The translations under genes and the position numbers were made by a program. From Armigeres subalbatus (taxonomy: Eukaryota; Arthropoda; Insecta; Diptera; Culicidae), in assembly GCF_024139115.2 (NCBI RefSeq), contig NC_085141.1:377362995-377426994 (forward strand): DNA of 64,000 nucleotides, read 5' to 3'. Positions 46,400 through 58,631 of the stretch are shown piece by piece (position 1 is the first letter of the stretch; each line of letters begins with the position of its first letter). The notes under the pieces were generated by a model. It was not told the DNA's origin and did no database searches. It saw only the letters and a list, made by a program, of their open reading frames with translations.

Positions 46400-48930
46400 T
46401 TCAATATGTGTTAAGTTATTCTTTAGGGGAACTTATGTATTTGTATCGACGTTAACAGTTTTCGAAGCCCCAATGATGGTTTCAATCCAGCTTTTTATTC
46501 CTAATCTGCAATAATAACTGAATCACCCCTTTTGACATTTGGGTTGTCCACCATAAATTTGCCCGGTTTAGATCGAAGTATGCTGGATTGTTATGTAAAA
46601 TTTTTGTTTACAATAAAACTTCGAATTCCATATCGAATTTTCTAATCTTTTTAGGTGCGGTCTAAGTGGTTGGTGGAATATGCAATTTATTCTTTTCCAT
46701 TTGAAGTATATGGTGGAAGGATGCACTTTCTACGTCATCATTTCGTCACTACAACTCGCAATATAGAATCATTTTTTGCACAGTTCTGTGCACAAATAAT
46801 GCGGAAACAGAATATATGAGGAAGAGTTGTGAATCTGTTGTTTCGGAGCAACGGATTTTTCTTAAATAAACTCCTCCTTGAATGCGAGCAAGAAGTAATT
46901 TATAAGCTATTACACCATATGTGTTTCAATGAGGTTTCAGTGAAAATCAAGTTGTTATAGGTTATAAAGTAAAAATATTCAGAAAACTAATCAGTTGAAG
47001 CTAAGTTTGTTTTTTTTTAACAATTCCAAGTTATAAATCGGACATAGTTTGCGAATGTTCTCTATTTGCTTAACGAGTAGAACTGGAAAAGGATTGGAAA
47101 TCAAATTGCTTAGGAATGTGGCATTAGTTGACTTCTTTTAGGCTTATCGCATTAGATATTAGCTTATAAGCGATACTCAAGTTAGTGCTATACATGCACT
47201 TCTCTTCTATGGTTTTCATTGAAGCAATGATACTTTAAGCCCATATGAGTTTAAAATAATTCCTACAGACTGTTTTCATCGGCGCAACGGGTACAACTGA
47301 CGAATCGCGTTACTGTAGCTATCAAGTAGAGTGTTGTGGTATTAAAGGATTCCAGGAACGACCAACGTTAAGCAACATAAAATTAGACCAATGGAATTTT
47401 AGAAAAATTGAGGTCACCAAGAATGACTACATCCCAGTCATTGACAACAACAGAGTAAATAGGCATTATCCTTTATCTTTATTTTTTAATTTTCTAATAC
47501 ATACGAGACATTTTCATTGCTCATCAGTGACTGCAAAATATTTAAACTTGGCACACGCATCAACTGCCAGTTGTTTTTTTGCTACATATTCTCAGGTTCC
47601 CCGTCGCATTCCTCAAAATGATTAACTAAAACTTGGCATAAATTTACTACATTGCTCGCTGTAAAATCTTGCTTTCCAGGTTCGCTAGAATTGAAATTAT
47701 TTATATAACAATTTAATATCCAAAGAGATTTACCATAATTTGTAAACAATTATCCATAAGTGAAAATTTTTGACAGATAATAAAACAAACTAAAAATCAA
47801 TGCAACCTCGATGCTGTTATAGATTACTGTACACAGCATCTGTCATTAGCGAGGGGTGTCTCATCAAGTTTATGGCTATCGTAAAAAGCTGGATAAACAT
47901 GATCTCAATATGTTTGAAACATCTAATTCAAAGGACGTCTTGAACATCTCTAAAGCAAAATGATTAACTGTCCTCTGTTACGCAGAAATGCGGCACTTGT
48001 GTGGAAACCTGTTTTTTTCAACAGTGAGTTTTTCTGGAGCGTACTTGTGAAAAAAGTCAAGCTTGCTGCCTGATGGCTTAAGCCAGCCCCTGCCCTTACC
48101 GCGGTGGTCAAATTTAAGCTTCCTCAGATGGCCTAACTCTACCAAATAGGACCAGCGAGCTGGAAAGTCAAGGCTCAAACCATTGACTGGACAATCAAAA
48201 TGCAGGAAAGGAACTGACAAACACGAAAGGGAGCTGTATATGTCTTTAGGTACAAATTTGAGAATACATATATCCTGGCACATCCCAGAATTTTCAATTA
48301 TTTATAGAATTTGGAACAAAAAATCGAATAACCTGTGGCTCAATCCTGGCTTCGATTTTGTTATAATTTTGCATTTTTTTTGGAAGCAATATGAAACCTA
48401 CACAGGTTCTTACGCGCTGATTAGTTTTCATTATTTTCTTTCTGTGTAGAGGAGAATCGAGAAGAAACCCCAAAAAGACTACTTGAATTTATTCAAGTGA
48501 TTTGCTTTAAAAGAGTGTTCAAGGAGAATATAATGTTTGAAAACATTATTATTCTTAAAATAGTTTTCAATGCTCCTACACGTTAAATTTTTGTGAAGGT
48601 CATGCTTCAATGAACGGTTTTTGTATTTTCTCCAAGATTCCTTAGAAATATGAATAATAAATTTGGAATAATGCTTCTTATGGAGCCGGCTCTCTCACAA
48701 CATTAAATTTAAAACCATTATGAATCTATTGTTGAATATAAACAATCTTGAATAAAACTTAGCCATATCTGAAAATAAATAAAACCAAATTGGTACCAAT
48801 GAAGCGATCATCTGCAGAAATAAATAAAAACTCCAGTAAAATAATTCGTCTCTAACCTTAAACATCGAAACAAAATGTGTGACACAATATTATTCAAGAG
48901 AACCACAAGGCCAGCGCCCCTTGAAGTGTG
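46400..48930. other. Intergenic, nothing recognised
   Basis: No gene or element borders seen in this stretch. Short frames around 47980-48450 lack features. Confidence 0.35.
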
Positions 48931-48934
48931 TTTA

Positions 48935-49775
48935 ACCTTCCTAATGCATTAGAAAAAAAGTTACACATTGTGCAATGGAGCCCAAGATTTCATCACGATC
49001 ACAAACACTCAAATTTCAACCGATTCTCGATCTTTAGGCACCAAACGAAGGCTGCAGAATAAGACCATGTGGTAATTCATCCAAATTTACCTCTCTAGTC
49101 CCCAGGGAACCTTTACTAAAGAGGTACTGTTTGAGCTTCTCAATTTGTCACCTAATTTTCTAGTTTCGTTCCATGAAACATAAAATTGTGCTAAGATGAT
49201 TCCAACTGTATTTGCTGTCGTGTATGCGCCATTTCTTGGCAATTTTAACTCTTGAGCGGTCATCCGTAAATGTGGCCAATTCAATAAGTTCATCCCAGAG
49301 CTTCGCGATTGTTTTTGGCACTATCCATTCTGGCGAAATGTGAGTGAAACCAAAAATGAAAGACTTCTGTGACTTCCAATTGCCCCAGAAACGGTCCCCC
49401 GGACGATCCGGAACATTCGTAAAACTGGCAAATTTCAAAAGTCTGTTCCAGAGCTTTGCGATTTTTTCGTAATCATTCATTCTGGCAAATTGTGGGTGCA
49501 ATTAATACTGAAGTCTTCAGTGGCCTCCAGATGCCCCAGGAACGGCCATCCGGATATTCCGGAGAATAAGTAAAAATGGTCAATTCCAAAAATGCATCCC
49601 AGAGATTCGTATTATTTCATAAGCATCCATCCTGATGAATTATGGCCGCAATCAATAGTGAAAGTCTCAATAGTGAAAGTCAATAGCTCCTGAAACAGTC
49701 CTGTGAAAGTTCCGGGGCATTTACGTATGCTGGTCAATTTCAAAAACACATTCCTGAGCCTTCCGGATATCCTTC
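48935..49775 (+). mobile_element. CCTTCCTA MITE, copy 2, right end missing
   Basis: Begins ACCTTCCTAATGCATTAGA after a TA and follows the copy at 22451-23233 through TTCATCACGATCACAAA, CGATCTTTAGGCACCAAACG and CTTCTCAATTTG. It carries about four units of the internal 165-base repeat against two in the other copy. The right terminus was not found. Confidence 0.65.
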
Positions 49776-49910
49776 AACCTCATAACTAAGGATATCTTAC
49801 TACAAACGAACACATGAATTGATATGAAATGATTTCCGTTTCCGTTTTACGAATAAAATATTAGAAGTCAGTTAAAAAGTCGCTTGGTGCGTTTTAGCAG
49901 AACCCCGACC

Positions 49911-50095
49911 ATATCATGAGGCTAACACGATGATACTTTTATGCCCAGGGAAGTCGAGACAATCCGAAAATTGCCTAAACCGGCACCGGGAATCGAACCC
50001 AACCACCCTCAGCATGATCTTGCTTTATGGCCGCGCGTCTTACCACACGGCTAAGGAGGGTCCTTTATTTTTATTTACACGGCTAAGGAGGGACC
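49911..50095 (-). mobile_element. Feilai SINE, head fragment, minus orientation
   Basis: Reverse complement of the first 150 bases of the intact Feilai copy: GGCTAACACGATGATACTTT, CCCAGGGAAGTCGAGACAAT and the B box as GGGAATCGAACCC. The last bases, CACGGCTAAGGAGGG, are duplicated after a TTTATTTTTATTT spacer. Confidence 0.7.
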
Positions 50096-51458
50096 GTTTA
50101 ATTCAGCAAATTGTACGACAATTCCCCGAATGCAATTTCCCCGAACGTAACATTTCTCCGAATGTAACAATTCCCCGAATGCAACATTTCCCCGAATTGT
50201 TCCCACAGTGCAAATAAAACGAAAACTGAAACGTCATTTAACATAAAGTGACACATGAGCTGCAACAAGAGTGAGGATCGCGGGACAATTCGCTTACAAA
50301 TTGTAAAAAAAAAAACAAGATGCTGGTTCATAGGGCCGAAGACCGCTATGCCGAACCGTTATTAGGCCGAGTGAGAAGTGAGAAGTGAAAAATGAGTAAC
50401 GAGTAGTGAAAATTGAGACGTAAGAAGTGAGAAGAGCCGAATGAGAAGTGAGTAATAAGAAGTGAGAAATGAGGTGTGAGAAGTGAAAAGTAAGATGTGG
50501 AAAGTGAGATGTGAAAAGTGAGATGTGAGAAGTGAGAAGAGCGTAATGAGATGTGAGAAACGAGAAGTGAGTAATAAGAAGTGAGAAATGAGAAGTTTGA
50601 AGAGCTTTGAAAAGTGAGATGTGAGATGTGAGAAGTGAGAACTGAGAAGGGAGAAGTGAAAAGTGAGAAGTGAGAAGCGAGAAATTAGTAGTGGGTAGTG
50701 GGAAGTAAGAAGTGAAAAGTAAGAAATGAGTAAAGCAAAGGAAGAAGATAATGCCTTCCTTTAATGATCGCGTCTTCGCAGTATAAAAACAATGGAGGAG
50801 ATATTGCCTTCTTTAAATGAACAAGTCAATGAATTCGATATTTTTTTTCGGTTTTTTTAAGGATTCATATTCACGATTACAGTCATTTCTTCAGAATGGA
50901 TAGACCTTATATAAAACAGGAGTTTGATTTTACAAATTTTTACTATGATGCTTTCAATCGAAATTTCTGTTCGCGATTCTACTCCACCATAAAAATTCAG
51001 CCTTTGTTCGACTATTTTAGAAAAAAAAATGAATAGGAAAACACTTTATTCTAATATCTAGGGGAACTGTTCCGTTTTCCATCTCACTGAACATATATTC
51101 ATCTCATTGCAAAACAAAGAAATACAGCACCAATCTCGTCGCTTCTTTTTGCTGAAAAAAATCACATAAATAACTAACAAACCAAATTCTCTTTCATTGC
51201 TTTGTTTTCGATGGGATGGAAATAGGAGCTATGGAATGAAGTGCCGAACCGCTCCCCTGTATAATTTAAAAATATGATATTTAGTTTAACAATCTTTTTT
51301 GACCCGAAACGACCACAATAGGCCCCCATGAAATTCGAAACATCAGTAAAATAGGTTAATCTTAAAAGTTCATCCCCACTGAAGACGACCTGCTAAGGTG
51401 GAAATACGCATCTGTCAAAGGTACAATCAAGTGGTGAAATTAAATGGAATTCTCTTTG

Positions 51459-51795
51459 AGAGGAAAAATGTTAAGATGAAATGGAACACTTTAAAGATCA
51501 ATGCCCAATCTTTTCGTTGAAATGGGTTTTCGTACAATTTTTCATGATTTTTTTCAATTTTGATCATCTTCTTCTATCTATATATATAAAACAAAGCTGG
51601 CTTTTGTACGACCGCGCATCACTCAAAAAAGACAACCTAATTTTTGCTAATTTATATCCCTTTTCTTCTTCTCTTTACGAGGAAAAATGTTAAGATGAAA
51701 TGGAATACTTTAAAGATCAATGCCCAATCTTTTCGTTGAAATAGGTTTTTGTACAATTTGCATGATTGTTTAAAATTTTGATCATCTCTTCTTCT
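51459..51795 (+). mobile_element. Helitron fragments, internal piece plus 5' end
   Basis: 51459-51576 is an internal Helitron segment (GGAAAAATGTTAAGATGAAA, CAATGCCCAATCTTTTCGTT). At 51577 a new 5' end begins (A, then TCTATATATATAAAAC) and continues through GTACGACCGCGCATCACTC to about 51795, where a CCCCGAATG block interrupts it. Confidence 0.65.
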
Positions 51796-52295
51796 TCAAA
51801 GATGGCATTCGGATTGTACGACAATTCCCCGAAAACCAATTCCCCGAATGCAATTTTCCCGAATGCAATTTCCCCGAATGTAACAATTCTTCGAATGGAA
51901 TTTCCCCGAATGTAACAATTCCCCGAATGTAACATTTCCCCGAATGTAACAAATCCCCGAAAATAAAGTATTTTTTGCAAACACATAATTGTCATCGACT
52001 ATAAGCGTCCGAACAGAGCAGCGTTCAAAGATTTGTTCTAGAGTGTCTCTTTGGAAATACCGAACATGATCAAATCTTTCGATAGTATTGTATGCCCTTG
52101 ATCTTCCTTATTGTTAAGTTATAAAGATTAAAGATTCCTATTAATTTTATTTTTCTAAAATAGTCGAACAAAGGCTGAATTTCTTTGATGGAGTAGAATC
52201 GCGAACAGAAATTCCGATTGAAAACATCATGGTCAAAATTTGTGAAATCAAACTCCTGTCATACGTAAGGTCTATCCCTTCTTAAGAAGTTACTG

Positions 52296-52401
52296 CCCGA
52301 GCAGCACAAGTCAGGAAAAACTGGTTGCAGCAACTTGATTGTAACCAAGTCTGGTTACATGTGAGTTGCAGTCACCTACGTGGAACATGTGTGCTGCTGG
52401 G
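52296..52401 (-). mobile_element. 106-bp MITE, copy 2, inside the foldback arm
   Basis: Inverse-orientation copy of the MITE at 30590-30697. The left foldback arm has the same site empty (ACTGTAATC), whereas here ACTG and TGTAATC flank the element, which suggests a short TG duplication. Confidence 0.7.
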
Positions 52402-53895
52402 ATGTAATCTTGGATGTGAATCCTCAAAAAATTAAAATGCGTATGCCCGAAATAAGACAATGGTGAATGTGATCCCTTCTTTAAAAATAATGCATCTACT
52501 CGGAATAACGCAACGGATTACTTTGATCTCTACTTTGGAAGTAGGTGTTTCCCAAGAATAATAAAGAAGTGAATGTTATTCCTTCTTTGAAAATTTGTAT
52601 CTACCTAGTATAAGGAAACGGTAGTTGCGATCTATTCATTAGATTTAGGCGTGAGCTTGAAATAAGCCAAAATAGAATGAAATTATCTTTTTAGAAGAAG
52701 GAATTTGCCTGCAATAAGGTAATGATAAACGTAGTCTCTTCTTTTGATGTAGACGAGTTTGGCCGGAATAGATATGATATATGAGATCGCATTTAGCAAT
52801 AAATATAAATTATATAGACCAAAAAAAAAAATATCGAATTAATCGACGTGTTCATTTAAAGAAGACAATATCCCCTCCATTGTCCTTATACTGCCTAGAC
52901 GTGATCATTTAAGAAAGGCATTATCTCCTTTTTCGCTTTACTCCAGGCAAACGCGTTCAATGGAAGAAGGGTCCATATACCCTCATTGTCTTATATTGGG
53001 CAAATGTGTTCATTTTAAGAAGGCATTATAACTCGTCTTCTCCTAAAACCGGGCGAATATCAATAAAAAAAGCTTTATACTTTTTTTTCGCCTTATACCG
53101 GAAAACGGATTAATTTTCTTCCTTTATCTCTATCCTCCTTCCTCATTTTTCCATTCTCTCTTCCTACATCTCACTTCGTATTTCGCCCTCTCTCGCTCCT
53201 CACTCACACTTCTCGCATCATATTTTTCACTTCTCACTTCTTACTCCACACTTTTCACTTCTTACTATGTACTTCCTTCTCATTTCTTACTTTTCACTTC
53301 TCACTTCTCATGTCTCACTTCTCACTTCCCACTACTCACTACTCCCAACTCACTGCTCACTACTCACTTCTCACTTCTCACTTCTCACTTTTCACATCTC
53401 ACTTTTCACATCTCACATTTCACTTCTCATTTTTCACTTCTCATTACTCATCTGTCATTTCTCACTTTTTCATTACGTTCCTCTCACATCGCACTTTCCA
53501 CTACTCACTATTAATTTCTCACTTCTTACTCCTCATTCGGCCTAATGGCGGTTCGGCATAATGGTCTTCGGCCCAATGACCAACAATCTAATTTTTTTTT
53601 ACAATTTTTAAGCAAATTGTCTCGCGATCCTCACTTTTGTTGCAGCTCAAAATTATGTCAAACGCCAATTATGCGACTTTATGTAAAACGACGCAGATTT
53701 CTTTTTCAGTTTTAGTTTTATCTGCACTATGGAAACAATTCGGGGAAATGTTGCATTCGGGGAAATGTTGCATTCGGGGAATTGTTACAATCGGGGAAAT
53801 GTTACGTTCGGGGAATTGTTATTCGGGGAAACTTCATTCGGGGAAATTGCTTTCGGTGAATTGGTTTTCGGGGAATTGTCTTACAATCGGCATTC

Positions 53896-54078
53896 GTACA
53901 ACCGCGCATCACTCAAGAATAGACAACCCAATTTTTGCTAATTTATATCCCTTTTCTTCTTCTCTTTACGAGGAAAAATGTTAAGATGAAATGGAATACT
54001 TTAAAGATCAATGCCCAATCTTTTCGTTGAAATAGGTTTTTGTACAATTTTTCAGATTTTCTTTTTTAATTTTTATCA
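53896..54078 (+). mobile_element. Helitron, truncated copy
   Basis: Starts at GTACAACCGCGCATCACTCA, about 25 bases into the family sequence, directly after the foldback tip, and runs to the 5' end of the next copy. Confidence 0.6.
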
Positions 54079-54475
54079 TCTATATATATATAAAACAAAG
54101 TTGGCATTTGTACGACCGCGCATAGCTCAAGAATAGACAGCTTATTTTTTGCTAATTTATATCCCTTTATTTTTGAATAAAAATTGACAGTCGAAATAAA
54201 ATCTCTCCGATGAAATGGTTTGTCGTGCATTTTGTATGATAATTTCAAATCATGTCATCTAAGTTGACATTATCATCAGATAACGGAAAGATCGATTTTT
54301 GTTAATTGTGATTTGGCTACTAAATTAATTCGAAAAGTGTCATGATAAAATAATGTCAAAAAAGGAAAAATTATTTTGAAAAACCGATTTGTTTTTTAGA
54401 TAAAATGTGTATGTAAAAAAATATATCAGCAAATTGATCAGTTTTGGGCGAAACAAAGTTCGCCGGGTCAGCTAG
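54079..54475 (+). mobile_element. Non-autonomous Helitron, complete (397 bp)
   Basis: The 5' end is TC at 54079 followed by TATATATATATAAAAC; the 3' end is CTAG (54472-54475). Eight bases before CTAG is the hairpin GGCGAA, ACAAAG, TTCGCC (54447-54464). The element is preceded by A and followed by T, the Helitron target. No inverted ends and no Rep/helicase are present. These are the defining terminal features of the class. Confidence 0.85.
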
Positions 54476-57400
54476 TAAAATTATAAAATATTATTAAATA
54501 CTATAAAACAAATTGTTCTTTAAGACTATTCATGATAGTCTTATAAAAGTGTAGAAAATTATGATAAAATCATCTTGCAAAAAACTAGGCAGTTTTAAGA
54601 TATTCTTATTCTTTTTCTCCACAGCATCTTGCAGAGTAGGCCAAATCGAATTTCAGCATGATTTGTGACAAGTTTATTACGGTATTGAAAGCATGTTCGA
54701 TTTATACTTGGCTTTAACAATTAGTGCGTTCACTCTATTTCAAATGTATGCTGAAACATATATTGTTATTTGGCAGGGGGCTCTTATGAGCTTTTTGATG
54801 GGGGGTTAGCGGGGGGTAATTGAAAAATAAAGGCAGTTAATGCCCGTCCATCAAACACTGGTATACATATCAGGAACACATATCAGAATCTCGACAAAAA
54901 TGATGATACCAATGATGGAGTACTGATGTATTTCAATGGAGTAGCGATTTGTACACCATTTAGTAAATACAGGCTCATCTAGGAGGAGCTGCAGCCCATC
55001 AAATAGCAAGTAGAGATGCATCACGATTATTTAACTATTCAGTAACAATATCTTCAAATAATAATTACAAATATTAAATTAAAATTTTGTCCTAATGGTC
55101 TCCGAAAGGTCAAGGAGGAGGAGGGGGGCGCGGTTGGGATAATAAGAATAAATATCAAAATGGAAAAAATAAAACTCATTGGATTTCTTAAAGAAAATCC
55201 TTTTGAAAATCCTCAAAATTATTAAAATTTTTTTGTCGTTCCCTCAAAATGTAATTTTTGGGCAAAAAAAATCGAAGGGGAGAAGTCATAATAGTTTTTC
55301 AATGTTTGTATCAGCCTTATATTCTAATATAAAAAAGCCTCAGATAACCACATAAATGAAATTAAAATTGTAAACCACTTCATTAACTTGCCGCATTTAG
55401 TTAAAAATGCAGTCTTCAAGGTGCAACATGTGTGAGATGTTCACGTAAGTTTGTGCACCCAATCAAACATTGCTTGCTATGTTCGAACTTGCACATAGCA
55501 ATCTGAACACGAGCCTGAACTCCGATACACCCAGGCGCAATGTACAATGTTCAAACATCGAGTTTAAACTTGGGTTCAAACATGTGCGCTTGAACACGAA
55601 AATGCTTCGCTTGGATGAATGAACGGGTTGCTAGGGAAACTATTGTTGATTTTTCACGTTTCCCAGCCTTGTTATTTAGGTATATCTCGAATAAGAGAAT
55701 TTAACCAAACTTCAATGAAGGTATGATTGAAAAATTGAAACATGTTGTGCACATTTTTTTCACTTACATAACGAAGCGTTTATAGAGGTGAGGTCTTGAT
55801 TCAGGCCTTTCATTCAGGACGTCTTTGGTTCGAATCTGCTCTGAGCGGAGCTTTTTGTTCCATTTTCAAGATTCTGAAAGCAATTCTTCTTAGGACTTCG
55901 GGATTCTGCAACCACCAAAAAAAAAATTCCCGTATCACGGTAGATCACTTTGACGTAGTGTGTTGCGTTGTAAGATCTACCAAACAGAGCCCTAGCTTAA
56001 TCCATTTTCCTAGCTAGGGCAATAAGTTGTGGTAATAAGGGATTCATTGTATTTAGTCCCCGCTACCAACAGCAGTCTCAGAAATAAAACATAATTAATG
56101 TTACCTTGCAGACAGTTGAAAGACTCGAATTCCCCTCTGGTTTGAGGCTAAACTGTATGCAGCGGAAACAACTTTTCAAGCAATTAGTTAAATAACCTCG
56201 GTACCCGTCCCTAGGCTGAACTGACTGCTGGAAAAATCGAGTTAGGGGTTTAAATACGTACTAACTCTTCTTGAACTGGTGAACAATGGTAGTGAGAGGA
56301 ACACATGGAAGTTCTTATTACTGAACAAATTCTCCTGCTTGAAATGGTCTTGTAGACAGAGCTAAATCAGAGCAAGATAAGGATGTGGCTAGGGCTTCGA
56401 TGCATGGCCAAAAACAGTATTACTGTTCTGTTTTCTCTAGACAGGATTGATTTCCTATTGATAAGGGGCGCGGCTTCAATGGGATTGCTCTGAAATTTGC
56501 ACCAAAAAACTGATTAGTTTATATTTTTAAAATTTTGGGATAAAATTTTTCTGGCACGTTTATAGGGGGATAATTTAATCTACTTACTTCGCGGTGGTAC
56601 TTGATAAACATACCGAGAGTCTGAAGCGAAGTTCTGGATTGCATAGAGATTTCTTTATTCCAGGGAGAGAGTGGTTTCGACCTTTTTGAAGAACCTTATG
56701 ATCAACGGGGCCTTAATTCCAGTTTCGTTTTTTTTAGATTGTAATAACTGAAAATTTTATCTTTTATGAGAACCATGTACTTTATAGGACTTTTAAGTTT
56801 AAGAATTTGTGGACTCATTTCTGACCTGGAGCTCCATTGTTTGTAAATTTTCTTTGTATTGTGTAATGTCATAATAATAATTAATATATGTACTGTAATA
56901 ATATGTACTGTATAATGTCATGATAATAATTTTAATAATCATTGCATTGGAGGCTGCCGGTTGTCTTACCGGGCTAATGCACATAATATTCAGTTGTTAT
57001 GAACATTAAGAATAATATCTGAAGATTTTATGCAAAATGTAAAATAAACAAATTGTTGTGATATTGAGATATCAGACCAAGCGCAAACTGTTGGTAGGCG
57101 GTTAAGTATCTTATTCAGCTATTCCACCACCCGACTAGAGCTGAAAAGTATCATTTATAAAACTGAAACTATTAATGTGCCATTTCTAAAAAAATCCAAA
57201 GACAAGGATTCAAACACTAGTGCCCTGAGTGAACGCCAAACGAGTTACCACTAGGCCATCAACGCTAGTCAAGAATAGAAACCACTTGCCCAATATGAAC
57301 AGATGAACAGCATACTGTGTGTAAACTGATGTTTAAAATTCCATGTTTAAACTCTTGTGTTTGAACTTGGGCACACACTCGTGTTCAAACTGGGTGCGAT

Positions 57401-57760
57401 TTTGGTTCGGTTTATGATGAACTCGGTTTGGATCTAGTATGCATGTTTAGAGTGCGAACTTGCACACGGGAAAACTGCACTTGTTTAAACGTGGTTCATG
57501 TTTTCGTGCAGACTGAAAATGAATCTAAATTGTTACCAAATCCACGTGCATTCCAAATTGTTTTCAGTAACGAAGTGTTGGTATTGAAAAAAAACGTCTT
57601 GTCAGGATTATTTTGTTCGATATTAAAAAGCCCGGGATTTCCTGGGACAAGCGATACTTTTTATCCCAAATCCCGGGACAAAACAAGTGTTGGGAAAAGG
57701 ACACTAGTACGATCTAAAGCCTATTATGCTGCTGATAAAAAGAGTGGTCAAGGAAAATCT
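54476..57760. other. Intergenic with weak repeats, no gene recognised
   Basis: 55430-55620 and 57290-57520 share short motifs (CGAACTTGCACA, TTGAACTTGGG or AACTTGGGTTCAAAC, GTGTTCAAAC) and may be ends of one decayed element. GGTTCGAATC at about 55839 and GGCCTAGTGGTAACTC (minus, about 57250) resemble tRNA boxes but lack stems. 56870-56940 has a TAATAATAATT-rich duplication. Confidence 0.35.
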
Positions 57761-58500
57761 GATTCAATTATTGAAGTTTATCTGACAGTTGCTCAAGCAA
57801 AAAGGGAAATAAAAGGTGGAACAACCGTTCCTTCTTCCTGAGTGAAGAAAAAGAGAGTCAATGGCATGGGAAGACCGAAGAGACCAACGGGCACTGTCCC
57901 GGCTCCGAATATACCACTTCTTGACGACTGAGTAAAGATTTTTCTGGCCAGAGGCCCACAGGATATGCGACACTTGCCTTGTAAAGATCAGTAGCGAACA
58001 TGTGGGATAGCTTGTACAGCGTTTCAGAACGCTATACTGGATTATAAGTAACAGGAATACTTTATCAAACGACCAGATATACAAGACAGCATCCATTTTC
58101 TTGCTGAAAGATGCCGACATCCTCAAAGATATTTATCAAGATTATACAGGAAAAACTCTCCTTTCGGATAATAACGCACGATTATTTCCTTGTTTTCACA
58201 TACTGAAAGTTGCTATACGAAACGCGTCGCACACCAGGACTGCAAAGAAAAATAAAAATAAACTGCCTGTTAACGTCATTTTAAAATCCCGTCTCGAATA
58301 AAGTTCTACGATGGTACACATTTTTATCAGAATGCTCCAAAATCAGATATTTTGCAACTGTTCCAGATGGTCAGATTCTCTGATAACAGTTTTCAGTAAC
58401 CAAAACTAGTTTTCAATTTCCATAACAAAACAGGAAGCATTTGACACTATCTACAAACCCTCATTTCCTCATTGCCTTCCATCGAGAAATTTACCTTAGC
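57761..58500. other. Decayed open frames of unknown origin
   Basis: Frames on both strands between 57700 and 58300 are longer than average but have no recognisable domain. The region directly precedes the promoter of paralog 2. Confidence 0.25.
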
Positions 58501-58562
58501 TTCGTCACGGATATTCGATGCGGTGGCTTACTTTACGTTTCGTTCAGAAATGCTCCCGCCTC

Positions 58563-58594
58563 TTAAATAGTCTCTACGATTGTGGAACCTCAGT
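58563..58594 (+). promoter_or_regulatory. Core promoter of paralog 2
   Basis: TTAAATAG at 58563-58570 lies 29 bases before the A of a perfect TCAGT initiator (58590-58594), leaving a 5' UTR of about 40 bases before the ATG at 58632. The spacing and UTR length mirror paralog 1 and rule out the upstream in-frame ATG at 58518. Confidence 0.6.
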
Positions 58595-58631
58595 CATTCC
58601 TAGGTTGTTCGAAAAAGTAATTCCAGTAAAC

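Larger units (their letters stand above)
50111..53886. mobile_element. Foldback-like element with minisatellite arms
   Basis: The arms 50111-51040 and 52137-53886 are inverted copies. From the tip inward each has TTGTACGACAATTCCCC or its variant; a block of 16-17 bp CCCCGAATGTAACATTT units; a single-copy stretch with ATAAAACGAAAACTGAA, GAGTGAGGATCGCGGGACAA and GGGCCGAAGACCGCTATGCC; a GAGAAGT minisatellite (50371-50735 and about 53145-53535); GATATTGCCTTCTTTAAATG; and AATTTCTGTTCGCGATTCTA. The right arm is longer because of a MITE (52296-52401) and a 52-55 bp tandem repeat (52425-52820). The 1.1-kb loop holds a small TIR element (51060-51262), the dispersed repeat of 41.8 kb, Helitron pieces and an extra CCCCGAATG block (51812-51965). 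No transposase. Confidence 0.75.

Noticed and set aside
50371..50735. CRISPR-like regular repeat (GAGAAGT array)
   Set aside because: No unique spacers and a eukaryotic setting; it is a minisatellite in a foldback arm.
55790..55865. Possible tRNA gene (B box GGTTCGAATC)
   Set aside because: No acceptor or anticodon stem can be formed; at most a decayed SINE head.
57225..57285. Possible minus-strand tRNA (GGCCTAGTGGTAACTC)
   Set aside because: An A-box-like sequence is present but stems and a proper B box are not.
58518..58631. Upstream in-frame ATG extending paralog 2 by 38 residues
   Set aside because: It precedes the TATA-like box and the TCAGT initiator; the internal ATG starts the signal peptide.
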